Shown here in pieces: positions 34,201 through 43,500 of a stretch of 64,000 nucleotides of DNA (position 1 is the stretch's first letter; every line of letters begins with the position of its first letter). The translations under genes were made by a program, and so were the position numbers. Location of the stretch: assembly GCA_012934845.2 (NCBI GenBank), contig WNNJ02001595.1:62001-126000 (forward strand), given 5' to 3'. This stretch comes from Pomphorhynchus laevis. Its lineage: Eukaryota > Acanthocephala > Palaeacanthocephala > Echinorhynchida > Pomphorhynchidae. The notes below the pieces were generated by a model. The model had not been told where the DNA came from, searched no databases, and was given only the letters and a program-made list of their open reading frames with translations.

Positions 34201-35440
34201 GAAATTGTCGTCAATTTTGTGTCGATAATCGTCAAAATCAACAGTCTGATATGATTGAATATGGGCTAGACTGAATTGATCACAGCATTCTCGAAACTTA
34301 ATTGATTTCCTAACAACATGATTTTGAACCTGTTGTTTGATCACTTTTTTCATTTCTTTACAAGTCGACGACTCTAACTTTCACGTCACGAGCTTGGTTT
34401 AACATCAGGGCAACAATGTCAATTGTATAATACTCTTTAAAGAACATCATATAAGCTGGCAGAAGCTAGCAAATATGATCAATTAATAAATTTGTAAAAG
34501 TTAAATAATAAATCAAAATCATTGATTGCATCATGATTTTAAATTGCACTGTATTCTAGGATGCCAGAATGTTTTATCAGAACCTTTTTATATCGTGATA
34601 ATTTAAATCAGTTTATGATTGATTTTACAAAACGTGAGTTTAGCAAATATCAATACGTTTGTATAAACCGTATTGGAATTATGCTGCTAATGTTCAAATC
34701 CCAACCGTCATGTTTATAGAACAGGTTCATGATTATATGTAGACCCTATCCTATATCAAATAATACCACAGTTTGATAAAAATAAATATAACATGTAAAT
34801 ATTATAAAATATTTGCATTTCAACGAAAAGCTCATCTAGCTCTCGCTTTTCTGCCTCCTCTCTTTCGTTATGCTCGTACATATTTTATTTCTGCAAATAG
34901 AATCATAAATAAGAAATTACATGGAATTTGTAAAATATAAGTCCTCGTGAATAAATCCACCCTTTTCTGAAAATAAAAATTGCTCGTAGACGATTTAATC
35001 AGCATATTATTCTGTCTTTTCCTAAATGTAAGTTGCTTAAATTTGAATTCTTTCAATACAATGAATTTTCTTCACACAAAAGACGATTGAAACTGTTTTA
35101 ATTTAAAATAAATGAGCAAAGTCAATTTAGCCGTCGAGATGATATGGAGTCACTAGCGTATATTATTATTGATTTCTTTAACAATGGACTTCCGTGGAGT
35201 GGCTATGATTCAACAAATGCTAACACAAGTTTAAATTTCGAGAAACTTAAAGAGCTGAAGTCCCAAAGTGCTTCACAGTTATGCAAGGTTTGGATTCCGT
35301 CACACTAATCAATTCGAAATTTTTTCTTTCAGAATATGCCTTGTGCCTTCACTGATTATCTAAATTACTGTCGATCACTACAATTTGAGGAGGATCCAGA
35401 TTACGACAAAATTACTCGAATGCTATTAGATACAAATTAA
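25286..35440 (+). CDS. Casein-kinase-1-like protein, probable pseudokinase (spliced, 5' end missing)
   Basis: Seven exons with GT-AG borders and consistent phases: 25286-25444, 30630-30733, 31559-31691, 31736-31837, 33742-33878, 35131-35287 and 35333-35440 (stop TAA). Together they encode about 299 residues spanning a whole kinase domain. Order of motifs: glycine loop LIGSGATAHVYSAID; VAIKF (exon 2, catalytic Lys kept); NEIAVLK (Glu of helix C); ILELLSADLQ hinge; FHSKGYVHCSVKPQNF in exon 4, where CK1 kinases have HRDIKPxNF; MIDFGKSQKY (DFG kept); RYGSLNVLLG; SRRDDMESLAYIIIDFF, a CK1 hallmark; PWSGYDS; and FTDYLNYCRSLQFEEDPDY at the C-terminus. The catalytic Asp of HRD is Ser and the Arg is Cys, so phosphotransfer should be absent or weak. 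Introns range from 44 nt to 5.2 kb. An upstream exon with the start codon is not identified. Confidence 0.86.
25925..26095. repeat. Foldback (MITE-like) element 1
   Basis: The sequence from about 25931 (AAAGAATTATTGGAGCTGGATC) returns as an imperfect complement ending near 26092 (GGCTCCAATTATTCTTTATT), with arms of roughly 65 nt around a short AT-rich loop. GAAGATGCTAACAGAAGTTAGCG recurs at about 26028, 26866 and 26953, so at least two further partial copies are nearby. It lies in intron 1 of the CK1-like gene. Confidence 0.65.
26390..26675. repeat. Foldback (MITE-like) element 2 with long arms
   Basis: Left arm from about 26393 (AATCATCTAAGATTATAAT) through TTCGTTCGCTAACCGC to ACTTAAACCCTTATA near 26511; the right arm mirrors it from TATAAGGGTTTAAGTT (26540) to ATCTGAGATGATT (26671). 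Arms exceed 110 nt with a loop of about 28 nt of AAATTTAAA-type sequence. No ORF; a non-autonomous DNA element or snap-back duplication. Confidence 0.75.
26687..27125. repeat. Hairpin-rich tandem duplication
   Basis: A unit containing AATAGCC/GGCTATT and GAAGCCTAAAGGCTTCAGTA occurs twice (about 26755-26805 and 26815-26860), each unit itself self-complementary. Partial copies of foldback element 1 follow (26866-27040). The segment ends with a 21-bp-arm perfect hairpin with a 4-nt loop (27074-27094/27099-27119). Confidence 0.75.
27770..28110. repeat. Interspersed repeat family copies
   Basis: A ends at about 27779-27805 and 28001-28025 (ACGTAGATTCATTAGCTGA, ACGAAGACTCAGTTAGCTAA) and a minus-orientation B end at about 28030-28075 (CGACTAATAAATAACAGACAATG). 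They sit in intron 1 of the kinase-like gene. Confidence 0.55.
28480..28985 (+). pseudogene. Helitron/PIF1-like helicase C-terminal remnant
   Basis: Frames read TVTDMHLHILRLNTNVILLQ and NFDAP (28600-28680), then LCNVTRI (28685-28705), FFDISRVPLISIE (28762-28800), RNRLLVNPYYAMTIKE (28823-28870), and degraded PMFAH...VTRA (28905-28955). The order matches the end of Helitron PIF1-type helicases (LNLKxGxxVMLLRNLD, LCNGTRL, IPRIPL, FPVxxAFAMTINKxQGQ, FxHGQLYVAxSR). The TINKSQGQ part is mutated and stops intervene, so it is a fossil. No Rep domain was seen. Confidence 0.7.
29045..29215 (+). repeat. Imperfect direct repeat, period about 109 bp
   Basis: GCTCACATTCCTCGTTTGAT at 29063-29082 is repeated as GCTCACATTCTTCGTTTGAT about 109 nt downstream (near 29172), with matching flanks (AGGAATTGTCGATATTGG and AGAAATTTTCGATATCGG). 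Two units only. Confidence 0.75.
29394..29648 (+). other. Orphan 84-codon ORF, function unknown
   Basis: A Met-initiated frame after the 109-bp repeat, preceded by another 69-codon ORF (29115-29324). It is not AT-biased like random ORFs here and includes INIDRCTCINRAGDVGIFDF. I recognise no family. It lies in intron 1 of the CK1-like gene near the Helitron fragment, so cargo or transposon origin is possible. Confidence 0.3.
30075..30230 (+). repeat. tRNA-derived SINE (SINE-2)
   Basis: A box-like TTAACTGGTCGG (30091-30102) and B box-like GGTTGTTTGAATCC (30122-30135), 31 nt apart start to start. Downstream is a structured block with GCGTGGG (30162-30168) complementary to CCCACGC (30192-30198), ending TTTCGTGTTTCGGTCC (30206-30221). 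Complemented, this block reads GGACC-GAAAC...CTGATGA-GGTCC. Different head from SINE-1 but a related block, in opposite orientation. Located in intron 1 of the CK1-like gene. Confidence 0.6.
31838..33741. other. CK1-like gene intron 4
   Basis: No gene seen. A 13-bp-arm perfect hairpin with a 5-nt loop lies at 32651-32681, and a near-perfect one at 33491-33516. The ORFs at 33357-33590 (plus) and 33371-33595 (minus) overlap each other and show no domain. Confidence 0.4.
33879..35130. other. CK1-like gene intron 5
   Basis: AT-rich with no domain-bearing ORF. The minus ORF at 34868-35056 is unassigned. Confidence 0.35.
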
Positions 35441-36224
35441 TTTCATATAAGTGTTTTATTTTGATCCATTTGTTGATTGTTAATATTGAAAGTGATTGTA
35501 ATATTCAGTGGCAAAATTAGCTCCAACTCATGCATAAATTAGACATGTCATGCAAGAGAATCTCGTATTTGGAGATACGGTTATTGTAATTTATTACTGA
35601 AACATGATCGTGGTAATTCATTTTGTGATCATACTGATTCGCTAAAATATCTTCAACATCGACTAAGTTAATGCGCGTACTGGTATATATTTGATGACTG
35701 AATATTTCATAGGTGTCTTCTTAAAGACTATATCCAAGGAAGATTCATTCGATCAGTTAAATACTCACAAATAAGTGAACACTCGCCCATAAAATATAAT
35801 ACAGTGCAGGAGTGCAAGAGTTTATACAAACTTGATAAATATGACTGAAATCTATCTGCTTAAAATTTGAAATTTTATTAACGCAATGTTATACATATTG
35901 TTAAAATGACCCCTCGAACGACAACATGCAGACATTGACATTAATTATAAATTTGCATAGTTTTCCAATATACTTATTGTAAGTATCTTGGAATGGGATA
36001 ACTGTATCACCAAAGATATACCAAAGGTAGATCATTATTAAATCAAATATAATATTATAATATTAATAAAATTAAAAAGCTATTTTAACATGGATAGTGT
36101 TAAAACATAAAATTAGATAGTGTTACTGCGACAAATAAAAGCATATTCCATAGCTCCTGATAGCAAATATTCCATATTCAATAGCTCCTGATACCATCAT
36201 CAGGATACAAAATTAACTAAAAAT
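35441..36224. other. Intergenic DNA downstream of the CK1-like gene
   Basis: No gene recognised. The sequence ATTCCATA...AGCTCCTGATA is duplicated at 36146-36194. Confidence 0.35.
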
Positions 36225-36420
36225 TATATATATGACCCACTCTTATGTTGGGTCGAAGAATAGTGGCCGAAACATGATAGCATAGCGATTACTCCTGATG
36301 ACCTATAATCCTTATTATGATACATTGTCTGGTATTTATTAGTCAATTATTAAAAGTTGACTTTTGTTTTAGATTTCAATTTTAAATTTTAACTTTATAA
36401 AAAAGTTATAAAAAAAGGAT
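36225..36420 (+). repeat. Interspersed repeat family copy, broken by CR1 insertion
   Basis: Reads GTTGGGTCGAAGAATAGTGG, CCGAAACATGATAGCATAGC, CTCCTGATGACCTATAATCC and TATTTATTAGTCAATTATTA, the same order as the copies at 57.63-58.11 kb. It runs directly into the 3' end of the minus-strand CR1-like element at about 36420, and its A end is missing here. Confidence 0.65.
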
Positions 36421-36486
36421 TTATTTTAACGTGGCAAATGCGTGCCAGCGCACGCTTACATGACCACAACAAAACAAGACTGTGAA
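36421..36486 (-). other. CR1-like LINE 3' UTR with terminal hairpin
   Basis: Minus strand: after the ORF2 stop, GTGGTCATGTAA, then the hairpin GCGTGC-GCTG-GCACGC (36440-36455), then ATTTGCCACG and AATAAA-type sequence ending the element. The hairpin position and flanks are the same in the copies at 2.25, 4.06 and 9.92 kb. Confidence 0.85.
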
Positions 36487-39386
36487 TCAGGTGTCGAGAA
36501 GGTGTGAACGGAGGAGGTGTTTGAATGTGATAAAGGAGGGGGCGCGGCGGACGTCGAGAGGGAGTTGATTCCAGGCGAGTGAGGCGGCGACGAGGAAGGA
36601 TCGGAGACCGTAGTTGTTGGAGTAATTAGGAACGTGGAGTAAGAAGGTATGACAGGAACGAAGCGATAGCGAGTTGGGGCGAGTATCGTCTAAGAAAGGA
36701 AGGTTGATGAACGATGGGGAGCCGACAGCGATGAGACGAAAGGTAACGAGAAGAAGGCGGAGTTTGATGCGGATGTGGATGGTGGGCCAGGAGAGTTGGG
36801 CAAAATATGTGGATGTGTGGTCGAAGCGACGGAGACGAAAGAGCACTCGAACGGCGGTGTTGATTATTCGTTGTAGGGGTAGGATTGATGGATTTTGGAG
36901 AATTGGCGAAAAGGCTAAGGCAGTAATCGATTTTAGGGAAAAGAAGCGATGAAAGAAGAGACATACAAGAACGGAAGTCGATAAGGGGGCGGATACGGCG
37001 GATGTCACGGAGAATTAAGTTAGATGAGCGGACCTTGTCACGGACGAAGGGTTTAAGGGAAAGGTGATCATCGAAATGGAAGCCTAAGAAAGTGAGATTG
37101 TGGACTATGGGGATGATCGATGAGGCAAAATATACAGTGGGAGGAGATATGTTTGGTTTACGGGGGAGGATCCACATTATTTTGGACTTTTCGGGGTTTA
37201 GAACGAGATGGAGATTGGAGAGACGTTTGTAGATAGAAGAAAGACAGTTGGAGGCAGAAATGCCGATATCGTGTATGCGATGTGCGGGTGCATGAGCATA
37301 GATTAGAATGTCATCGGCATATTGCATGACCTTAAAGGAGTAAGGTTTGATAAACGGAGATAGATCGCCAAGCAGAAGAGAGAAAAGCAGGGGACCTAGG
37401 ACTGAACCTTGTGGGACCCCGCAAAAAATAGGGATGGGAGGGGAGGATGATGAATTAGAACAGACGCGAAAGGAACGGTCGGATAGATATGAGGCGAACC
37501 ATGCTACGGAGGAGGAAGAAAAGCCGTAATCATAACGAAGGCGAGAAAGGAGGACGGAGTGGTCGACAATGTCGAATGCGGAGGAGAGGTCGAGGGAGAT
37601 GAGAACACTATATAGAGCCTTGTCTCGAGAAATGAGTAAGTCGTTGTACACTTTTATGCATGCGATTTCTGTCGAGTGATTAGAGCGGAAAGCGGATTGG
37701 AAAGGAGGGTAGAGATTGGATGAGGAGAGATAAGCGTTGATTTGTATTAAGATGAGGCGTTCTAAGAGCTTAGAAAGAGTAGGGAGTAGTGAAATGGGGC
37801 GATAGCTAGAAGGAAGGGAGGGGTCGAGCGATTGTTTCTTAAGGAGGGGACGAACGATTGCGGATTTCCAGTGTGAAGGGAAGATACGACTGCGGATGGA
37901 CGAGTTAAACAAGGTTGTGAGAAATGGGGATATCGATGAGCATATAGATTTTAATATGTGAGTAGGCAGGGGATCGGCAGGTGAGGTTTTGTTGGGCAAG
38001 GACATGAGGACAGATGATACTTCTGTAGGTGAGACTGGGAGAAGATGAAAGAGTTCCGGGAGGATGAGATTAGACTGGGCAGAGTGGGATAGGATGGAGA
38101 CCGGGGTGTGAGAGAGCAACGTGGATACTTTAGTCTGGAGAAATGACGAATAATCATTGACATTGATGTTGCACGGCGAAGAGGAGCGAGCAAGGATTGA
38201 GTTAAAAGTATGCCAGAGAGTCTTAGAGTTGAATGAAGTGATGATTTTATGCTGCCAGAAGGAGTTGCATTTGGTACGTAGTAGGTTGAGATGAGACCGG
38301 CGAAGAGCAAGATAGGAATCACGGAAAGACGGAGTGATCGAGCGGAAATCACGTCTGAGAGAGCGGTGATAGACTAGAAATGCATGGCGGAGTCGACGCT
38401 TTGATAGTAGGCATTGGATGTCAAACCATGGGGCACAGTGCAAGCGACGGTGTGGGTGAGACTTTAAGGGTCAAGAGAATATCGAGAGTGGATGTGAGTT
38501 CAGAGTCGAAAAGAAAGGCGAGATCGTGAGGAGATGATTTTGTTATTGTGGGTAATGATAGAGATGATTTGAGTAAGGCAGAGCGGAGAAGGGAGAGGTC
38601 AAGATTTCTCCAAGGGCGACGTAGAATTGTAAGTGTGTGAGGAGGGGTGTGGTTGTGAGTGAGATCAAGGGTGATAAGAAAGTGATCGGATAGACCAGGA
38701 TCAGAGATGGACAGTGAGGTGTAGGCAGCAAAATGATCGGGGACAGCGATGATGTCGAGTGCCCCACCAAGTATATGTGTGGGGGCAGTGGAGATTAGTT
38801 TGTAATTGTAGTTGGATAGAATGTTGATGAACCGGATGGAATCCGTGGAAGAGGGGCGGTCTAGGCGGATGTTGAAGTCGCCTAGAACGAGTGAAGGGAT
38901 TGAGGACAAAGCACAATGAGAAAGGAGGTCACCGAGTTCGGTAAAAAATAAGGCAGTAGGAGCTGATGAACCAGGACGGTATACAATGGCGAGATCTAGA
39001 GTGATCGGGTTAGAATAACGACAAGTGAGCAATTCAAAAGAGCAAGGACTGAAAGGGGTATTGATTTTGCGAAGAGACGCTGGGTGACGCGCGAATGCGA
39101 CGATGCCGCCATGATTAGAGAATTTAGAAGGGCATGAGCTGAGGGGGCGGGCGGATTCGACTAGGGAGCAACCGGTAGAGAGCAGACGGTGAATGGAAAG
39201 GTCGTCGGAATCTGAGTGCCAGGATTCGGTGAGGCAGAAGAGATCGATGGATTGCTTGGTGAATAGGTTGAGGATAAGATCGGATTTATTGAGAATAGAT
39301 CTAGTGTTAAGGAGACCGAGGCGGAAACCGTGTGTTGTGGCGAAAGAGTCTAGTGGAGAAGACACATAGGAGAGATGGAGCGCCAT
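36487..39386 (-). pseudogene. CR1-like LINE ORF2: APE endonuclease and reverse transcriptase, two frameshifts
   Basis: Encodes the enzyme that nicks target DNA and copies the element RNA by target-primed reverse transcription. From Met at 39386: endonuclease LNTRSIL, LTESW, VYRPGSS, LVLGDFNIRLDRP, SISDPGLSDHF; a linker with WFDIQCLLSKRRLRHAF; RT motifs DLSSAFDIVDHSVLL (A), GVPQGSVLGPLLF (B), MQYADDILIYA (C), NPEKSKIMW (D), LTFLGFHFD (E); then a tail with LPLDVRRAPSFITF. Catalytic residues look intact, but the frame shifts at about 38430-38445 (321-codon to 605-codon frames) and again near 36900 (to the frame ending at 36487). Otherwise there are no stops, so loss of activity is recent, or the shifts are assembly errors. 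The start overlaps the ORF1 end by 37 nt. Confidence 0.93.
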
Positions 39387-40489
39387 CGAATTTTTGGACG
39401 GGTGTGGACAACTTGAAAATTTCCGTCTATGTTTCGGATTGAGAGTGAGGTTTCGCCGTTTTCCTCGCGACGGCGTTTTTCGATGCGGGCTGAAGAGATT
39501 TGAGCGATTTCAGAAGGGGCGCGATCGGGGAAAATTCGAGTGGTTGAAGATGACATGAGTTTGAATCGTTGAGAGAGGACAGAAGACGCGTGAGAGCGAT
39601 GCTTGAAAATAATTTTTAGGAGAGGGGGCTGGGAAGGATTAGATTGAGCATATTTGTTTAGACGGATAAATGCGACAGGAGAAATGTCCTTGAAAAAGGA
39701 TGGTTTATCCGCAGGGACAATAGACGAGAGGATGGATCTGAAGGCGGAAACATCGTGGTCTAGACGTGCTTGTGGAGATAAGGAGTTAGAAGGCGTGATA
39801 TTAGTGACAATGACGCAACGATCGCGAGAAGCAAAGCGCTTCCGTAAAGGAGGACGACTGACGTGAGTAGGTGAGATCACGATAGAAGAGCTGGCAGTTG
39901 ATGATTTGGAGGGATTTGGTTTGACGACGGGAGACATAGAGGATAATGATAATAAAGAGGGTGGCAAGCGATGTGAGGAAAGGTTATGAGTGGAAGGATA
40001 GTGGAGGTTGGTGGAGGTGATTTTGATTGATGGATGCAAGGTATTGAGAGACGAGACGGGAAGGACGGGACGTGGGGTGTCGGGGAGTGAATATACATTA
40101 GTTGTAACAATTTGCGGCTCCGTCACTGTCTCGGTAGATTTATCATAAACTTGACAAAATCCATCTTGCTGCGATACAATTTGCGGCTCCTTCACTGTCT
40201 CAGTAGATTTGTCAGAAATTTGAGAAATTCGATCATGCTGCGATGCCATTTCCAATTGCTCCAATCGTTTTATTAACAAGTTGATTTGTTTCACCGCACA
40301 GAATCCACAGTAGAACGGTGGCCCGCCACAAGTTTCCTGACCCAAAGCACAATTATGCGTTACTGATGTCCAGATTTGACAGCCGCTAGCGGAGCATTCA
40401 ACTTGTATGTTCTCGAGTTTGCCAGTTTTATCGGTATCAACAGAGATTGCTCGCTTGACTTTTGGTAGATTTTTCTTCTTGGCTCCCAT
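39350..40489 (-). CDS. CR1-like LINE ORF1 protein (PHD-like Cys/His finger)
   Basis: 379 codons, uninterrupted. The N-terminus is basic (KKKNLPKVKRAI), followed by a Cys/His-rich module (residues about 30-70: CSASGC, THNCALGQETC, FYCGFC) like the PHD-type finger of CR1-group ORF1 proteins. Next come a short coiled-coil-like stretch (INLLIKRLEQLEM), a low-complexity Ser/Thr/Pro linker with two copies of EPQIV...DKSTETV, and a conserved basic C-terminus (RIFPDRAPSEIAQ, KRRREENGETSLSIRNI) probably binding RNA. The last 37 nt overlap ORF2 in another frame. The same overlap occurs at 44.79 kb, so ORF2 is probably translated by reinitiation or frameshifting. Confidence 0.88.
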   Translation of the reverse strand: MGAKKKNLPKVKRAISVDTDKTGKLENIQVECSASGCQIWTSVTHNCALGQETCGGPPFYCGFCAVKQINLLIKRLEQLEMASQHDRISQISDKSTETVKEPQIVSQQDGFCQVYDKSTETVTEPQIVTTNVYSLPDTPRPVLPVSSLNTLHPSIKITSTNLHYPSTHNLSSHRLPPSLLSLSSMSPVVKPNPSKSSTASSSIVISPTHVSRPPLRKRFASRDRCVIVTNITPSNSLSPQARLDHDVSAFRSILSSIVPADKPSFFKDISPVAFIRLNKYAQSNPSQPPLLKIIFKHRSHASSVLSQRFKLMSSSTTRIFPDRAPSEIAQISSARIEKRRREENGETSLSIRNIDGNFQVVHTRPKIRWRSISPMCLLH

Positions 40490-40760
40490 TAACTGTAGGT
40501 TGCAATAGTTTACGATTTTTAAATAATTGTAAGTAGTTAATTGTAAGTAGTTCGCGTTAGTTGTAAGTAGCGAGCGGATGTCGTCGATGGTTGTCGATAA
40601 TTGTCAAGCGGATGGTTGTCGATGGTTGTCGATAATTGTCAAGCGGATGGTTGTCGATGGTTGTCGTTAGTTGTCGTCGAAGGTTGTCGTTTGGTTGTCG
40701 TCGAAGATTGTAGTTTGATTGTTTTACAATTGTATTTACTTTAGATTGTAAGTAACTTTA
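40490..40760 (-). promoter_or_regulatory. CR1-like LINE 5' UTR with tandem repeats (putative internal promoter)
   Basis: Upstream of ORF1 lie about 2.5 copies of a 35-bp unit (plus strand: GATGGTTGTCGATAATTGTC then AAGCG; 40576-40660), followed by 11-12-bp units GGTTGTCGTTA/GGTTGTCGTTT/GGTTGTCGTCG (40660-40705). Repeated 5' UTR modules are common in full-length LINEs and often act as promoters. The exact 5' end is uncertain. Confidence 0.6.
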
Positions 40761-41099
40761 ATCAACAACTTTTATCAAGTGAGACTTTTATCATATAAGA
40801 TATCAACTTTATCATATAAGACTTTATATAAAGTCTTATATAAAAATTATTCATTATTTATAATTATTTATAACTACGATTAAATCATTATTAATTATAT
40901 ATATTGTTATTTTTATAAACAAAATAACAAATTTGTATATCTTAAGGTACGACAAATTCGTATCTTATTCTTTGGCTTATAATAATAATTCTTTTTAGAT
41001 TAGAAAACATTTTCTTTTTAAAAAATCATTACGATAAGCCAATGCAATTAATTAATATGACGTAAATGAAAATACAACATATGAAGTAACGATTTATTT

Positions 41100-41497
41100 A
41101 GTGTAGATTATTAAAACTACATTAAAACCACTTTCTGTCTATATGAATAAAATACTTAAGGTAATTAAAACACATTTTAAAAATATTGTACGGTAACCGA
41201 AATTAATACTGGTATAAAGCACTATTTCAGTATTAATTAAACAAAAAAAATTTTAGAACAGACTAAAGGAATAAATTTTAAAAATATAAATACATACGAT
41301 TTTAGTACGCTTTATACAAATTCTAGATTTAGTAGATATTACAGATGCATTAGAAAAATTAATTATTAATTATTAATTTTATCGGAAAAAGATATACATA
41401 TATATGCTATTTCATTAATTCTACAAAAGAATATTTTGAACACACAAAAGGAATAAATCAACACAATATAAAATACATACGATTTTAGTCCGATTTC
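41100..41497 (+). pseudogene. Penelope-like (Naiad-type?) RT fragment, single diverged copy
   Basis: A more diverged version of the sequence that is tandemly repeated downstream. Near 41290 it reads YDFSTLYTN, matching the catalytic motif A (DFSTLYT) of one branch of Penelope-like reverse transcriptases. In the tandem copies this segment is cut off just after YDFS. Confidence 0.6.
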
Positions 41498-42418
41498 ATT
41501 CTAAAATCATACGATTTTAGAATAAAACTATACCTATATTATATTTGAATCCAAAATTACATAAAAATCTAATTAAACCTAGGTTCATATGTAGTGCGTT
41601 TAAATGTACATTAAAACCACTTTCTGTCTATATGAATAAAATACTTAAAGTAATTAAAGCACACTTTAAAAAATATTGCAAGGTAATCGAAATTAATACT
41701 GGTATAAAACACTATTTCAGTATTAATTCTACAAAATAATTTTTAGAACAGACAAAAGGAATAAATTTTCAAAATATAAATACATACGATTTTAGTCCGA
41801 TTTCATTCTAAAATCATACGATTTTAGAATAAAACTATACCTATATTATATTTGAATCCAAAATTACATAAAAATCTAATTAAACCTAGGTTCATATGTA
41901 GTGCGTTTAAATGTACATTAAAACCACTTTCTGTCTATATGAATAAAATACTTAAAGTAATTAAAGCGCACTTTAAAAAATATTGCAAGGTAATCGAAAT
42001 TAATACTGGTATAAAACACTATTTCAGTATTAATTCTACAAAATAATTTTTAGAACAGACAAAAGGAATAAATTTTCAAAATATAAATACATACGATTTT
42101 AGTCCGATTTCATTCTAAAATCATACGATTTTAGAATAAAACTATACCTATATTATATTTGAATCCAAAATTACATAAAAATCTAATTAAACCTAGGTTC
42201 ATATGTAGTGCGTTTAAATGTACATTAAAACCACTTTCTGTCTATATGAATAAAATACTTAAAGTAATTAAAGCACACTTTAAAAAATATTGCAAGGTAA
42301 TCGAAATTAATACTGGTATAAAACACTATTTCAGTATTAATTCTACAAAATAATTTTTAGAACAGACAAAAGGAATAAATTTTCAAAATATAAATACATA
42401 TGTTTATAGCTATTTCAG
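41498..42418 (+). repeat. 307-bp tandem array (3 units) derived from a Penelope-like RT
   Basis: Three almost identical units start at 41498, 41805 and 42112. Each begins with a perfect 11-bp-arm hairpin (4-nt loop; 41498-41523, 41805-41830, 42112-42137) and contains a 64-codon ORF reading NPKLHKNLIKPRFICSAFKC then KPLSVYMNKILKVIKAHFKK. This matches the PKLHKxPxKxRFI RT block of Penelope-like elements. The frame ends just before catalytic motif A, so no unit encodes an active enzyme. The rare differences between units (such as CACAC/CGCAC) point to recent amplification. Confidence 0.93.
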
Positions 42419-42539
42419 TAAAGAAAAATAAATTTAATACTGATTAATAGCAAAAGCTTAAATTATAATTTGGAAATATTATAGATTTGAAGAAATTAAA
42501 AAGAAAATGAAATAAAAGAACATATAAAATTAATAAGAT

Positions 42540-42803
42540 ATGTATACAAAACTTACTAAATTAAAGGATAACTATATAATAACAACTATTGATAAAGCTA
42601 GTAATAACATTGTCTTCATATGCAAAAAGCTTTATCAAGATATACTGATGAAAGGAGTTAATTATAATGATTTAAATATAAACACAACATATGAACGTAG
42701 TGATTTATGTTTAGAAACAATTATTACAAGTCATTGTTCTATAATGGATAAAAAGGGTATAAAGGTTGAATTAGATAATAAAACTATACCTATATTATAT
42801 TAG
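42540..42803 (+). pseudogene. Penelope-like RT N-terminal segment
   Basis: An 87-codon frame reading YIITTIDKASNNIVFICKKL, the block that precedes PKLHK in this RT branch (DKAxNNxxFICKxxY). It ends at a TAG where the aligned tandem copies have TGG (codon before NPKLHK). This is probably the seed from which both arrays arose, since it carries sequence upstream of the repeated parts. Confidence 0.75.
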
Positions 42804-43500
42804 AATCCAAAATTACATAAAAATCCAATAAAACCTAGGTTCATATGTAGTGCTTTTAAATGTACATTAAAACCACTTTCTGTCTATATGAATAAAATAC
42901 TTAAAGTAATTAAAGCACACTTTAAAAAATATTACAAGGTAATCTATTACAAGTCACTGTTTTATAATGGATAAAAAGAGTATGAATGTTGAATCAGATA
43001 ATAAAACTATATATATTATATTGGAATCCAAAATTACATAAAAATCCAATAAAACCTAGGTTCATATGTAGTGCTTTTAAATGTACATTAAAACCACTTT
43101 CTGTCTATATGAATAAAATACTTAAAGTAATTAAAGCACACTTTAAAAAATATTACAAGGTAATCTATTACAAGTCACTGTTTTATAATGGATAAAAAGA
43201 GTATGAATGTTGAATCAGATAATAAAACTATACCTATATTATATTGGAATCCAAAATTACATAAAAATCCAATAAAACCTAGGTTCATATGTAGTGCTTT
43301 TAAATGTACATTAAAACCACTTTCTGTCTATATGAATAAAATACTTAAAGTAATTAAAGCACACTTTAAAAAATATTACAAGGTAATCTATTACAAGTTA
43401 CTGTTTTATAATGGATAAAAAGAGTATGAAGGTTGAATCAGATAATAAAACTTCCTATATTATATTGGAATCCAAAATTACATAAAAATCCAAAAAACCT
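42741..43500 (+). repeat. 223-bp tandem array (about 3.3 units) from the same RT
   Basis: Units start at 42741, 42964, 43185 and 43408 (ATAATGGATAAAAAG...). Each carries YWNPKLHKNPIKPRFICSAF then KCTLKPLSVYMNK, and then jumps from CATCTTT-like RT sequence straight back to the ATTACAAGTCACTG start. The unit differs in both length and junction from the 307-bp array 300 bp upstream, so two independent tandem duplications captured the same approximately 150-bp core. Confidence 0.93.

Noticed and set aside
36674-36952. Arg-rich plus-strand ORF (92 codons), also seen at 4330-4539
   Set aside because: Exact antisense of the CR1 ORF2 tail. It exists in both places because the LINE sequence is the same.
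41498-43500. Possible CRISPR-like or satellite-only array
   Set aside because: Units are contiguous with no spacers, the genome is eukaryotic, and the unit translates to an RT block; it is a tandem duplication of transposon sequence.
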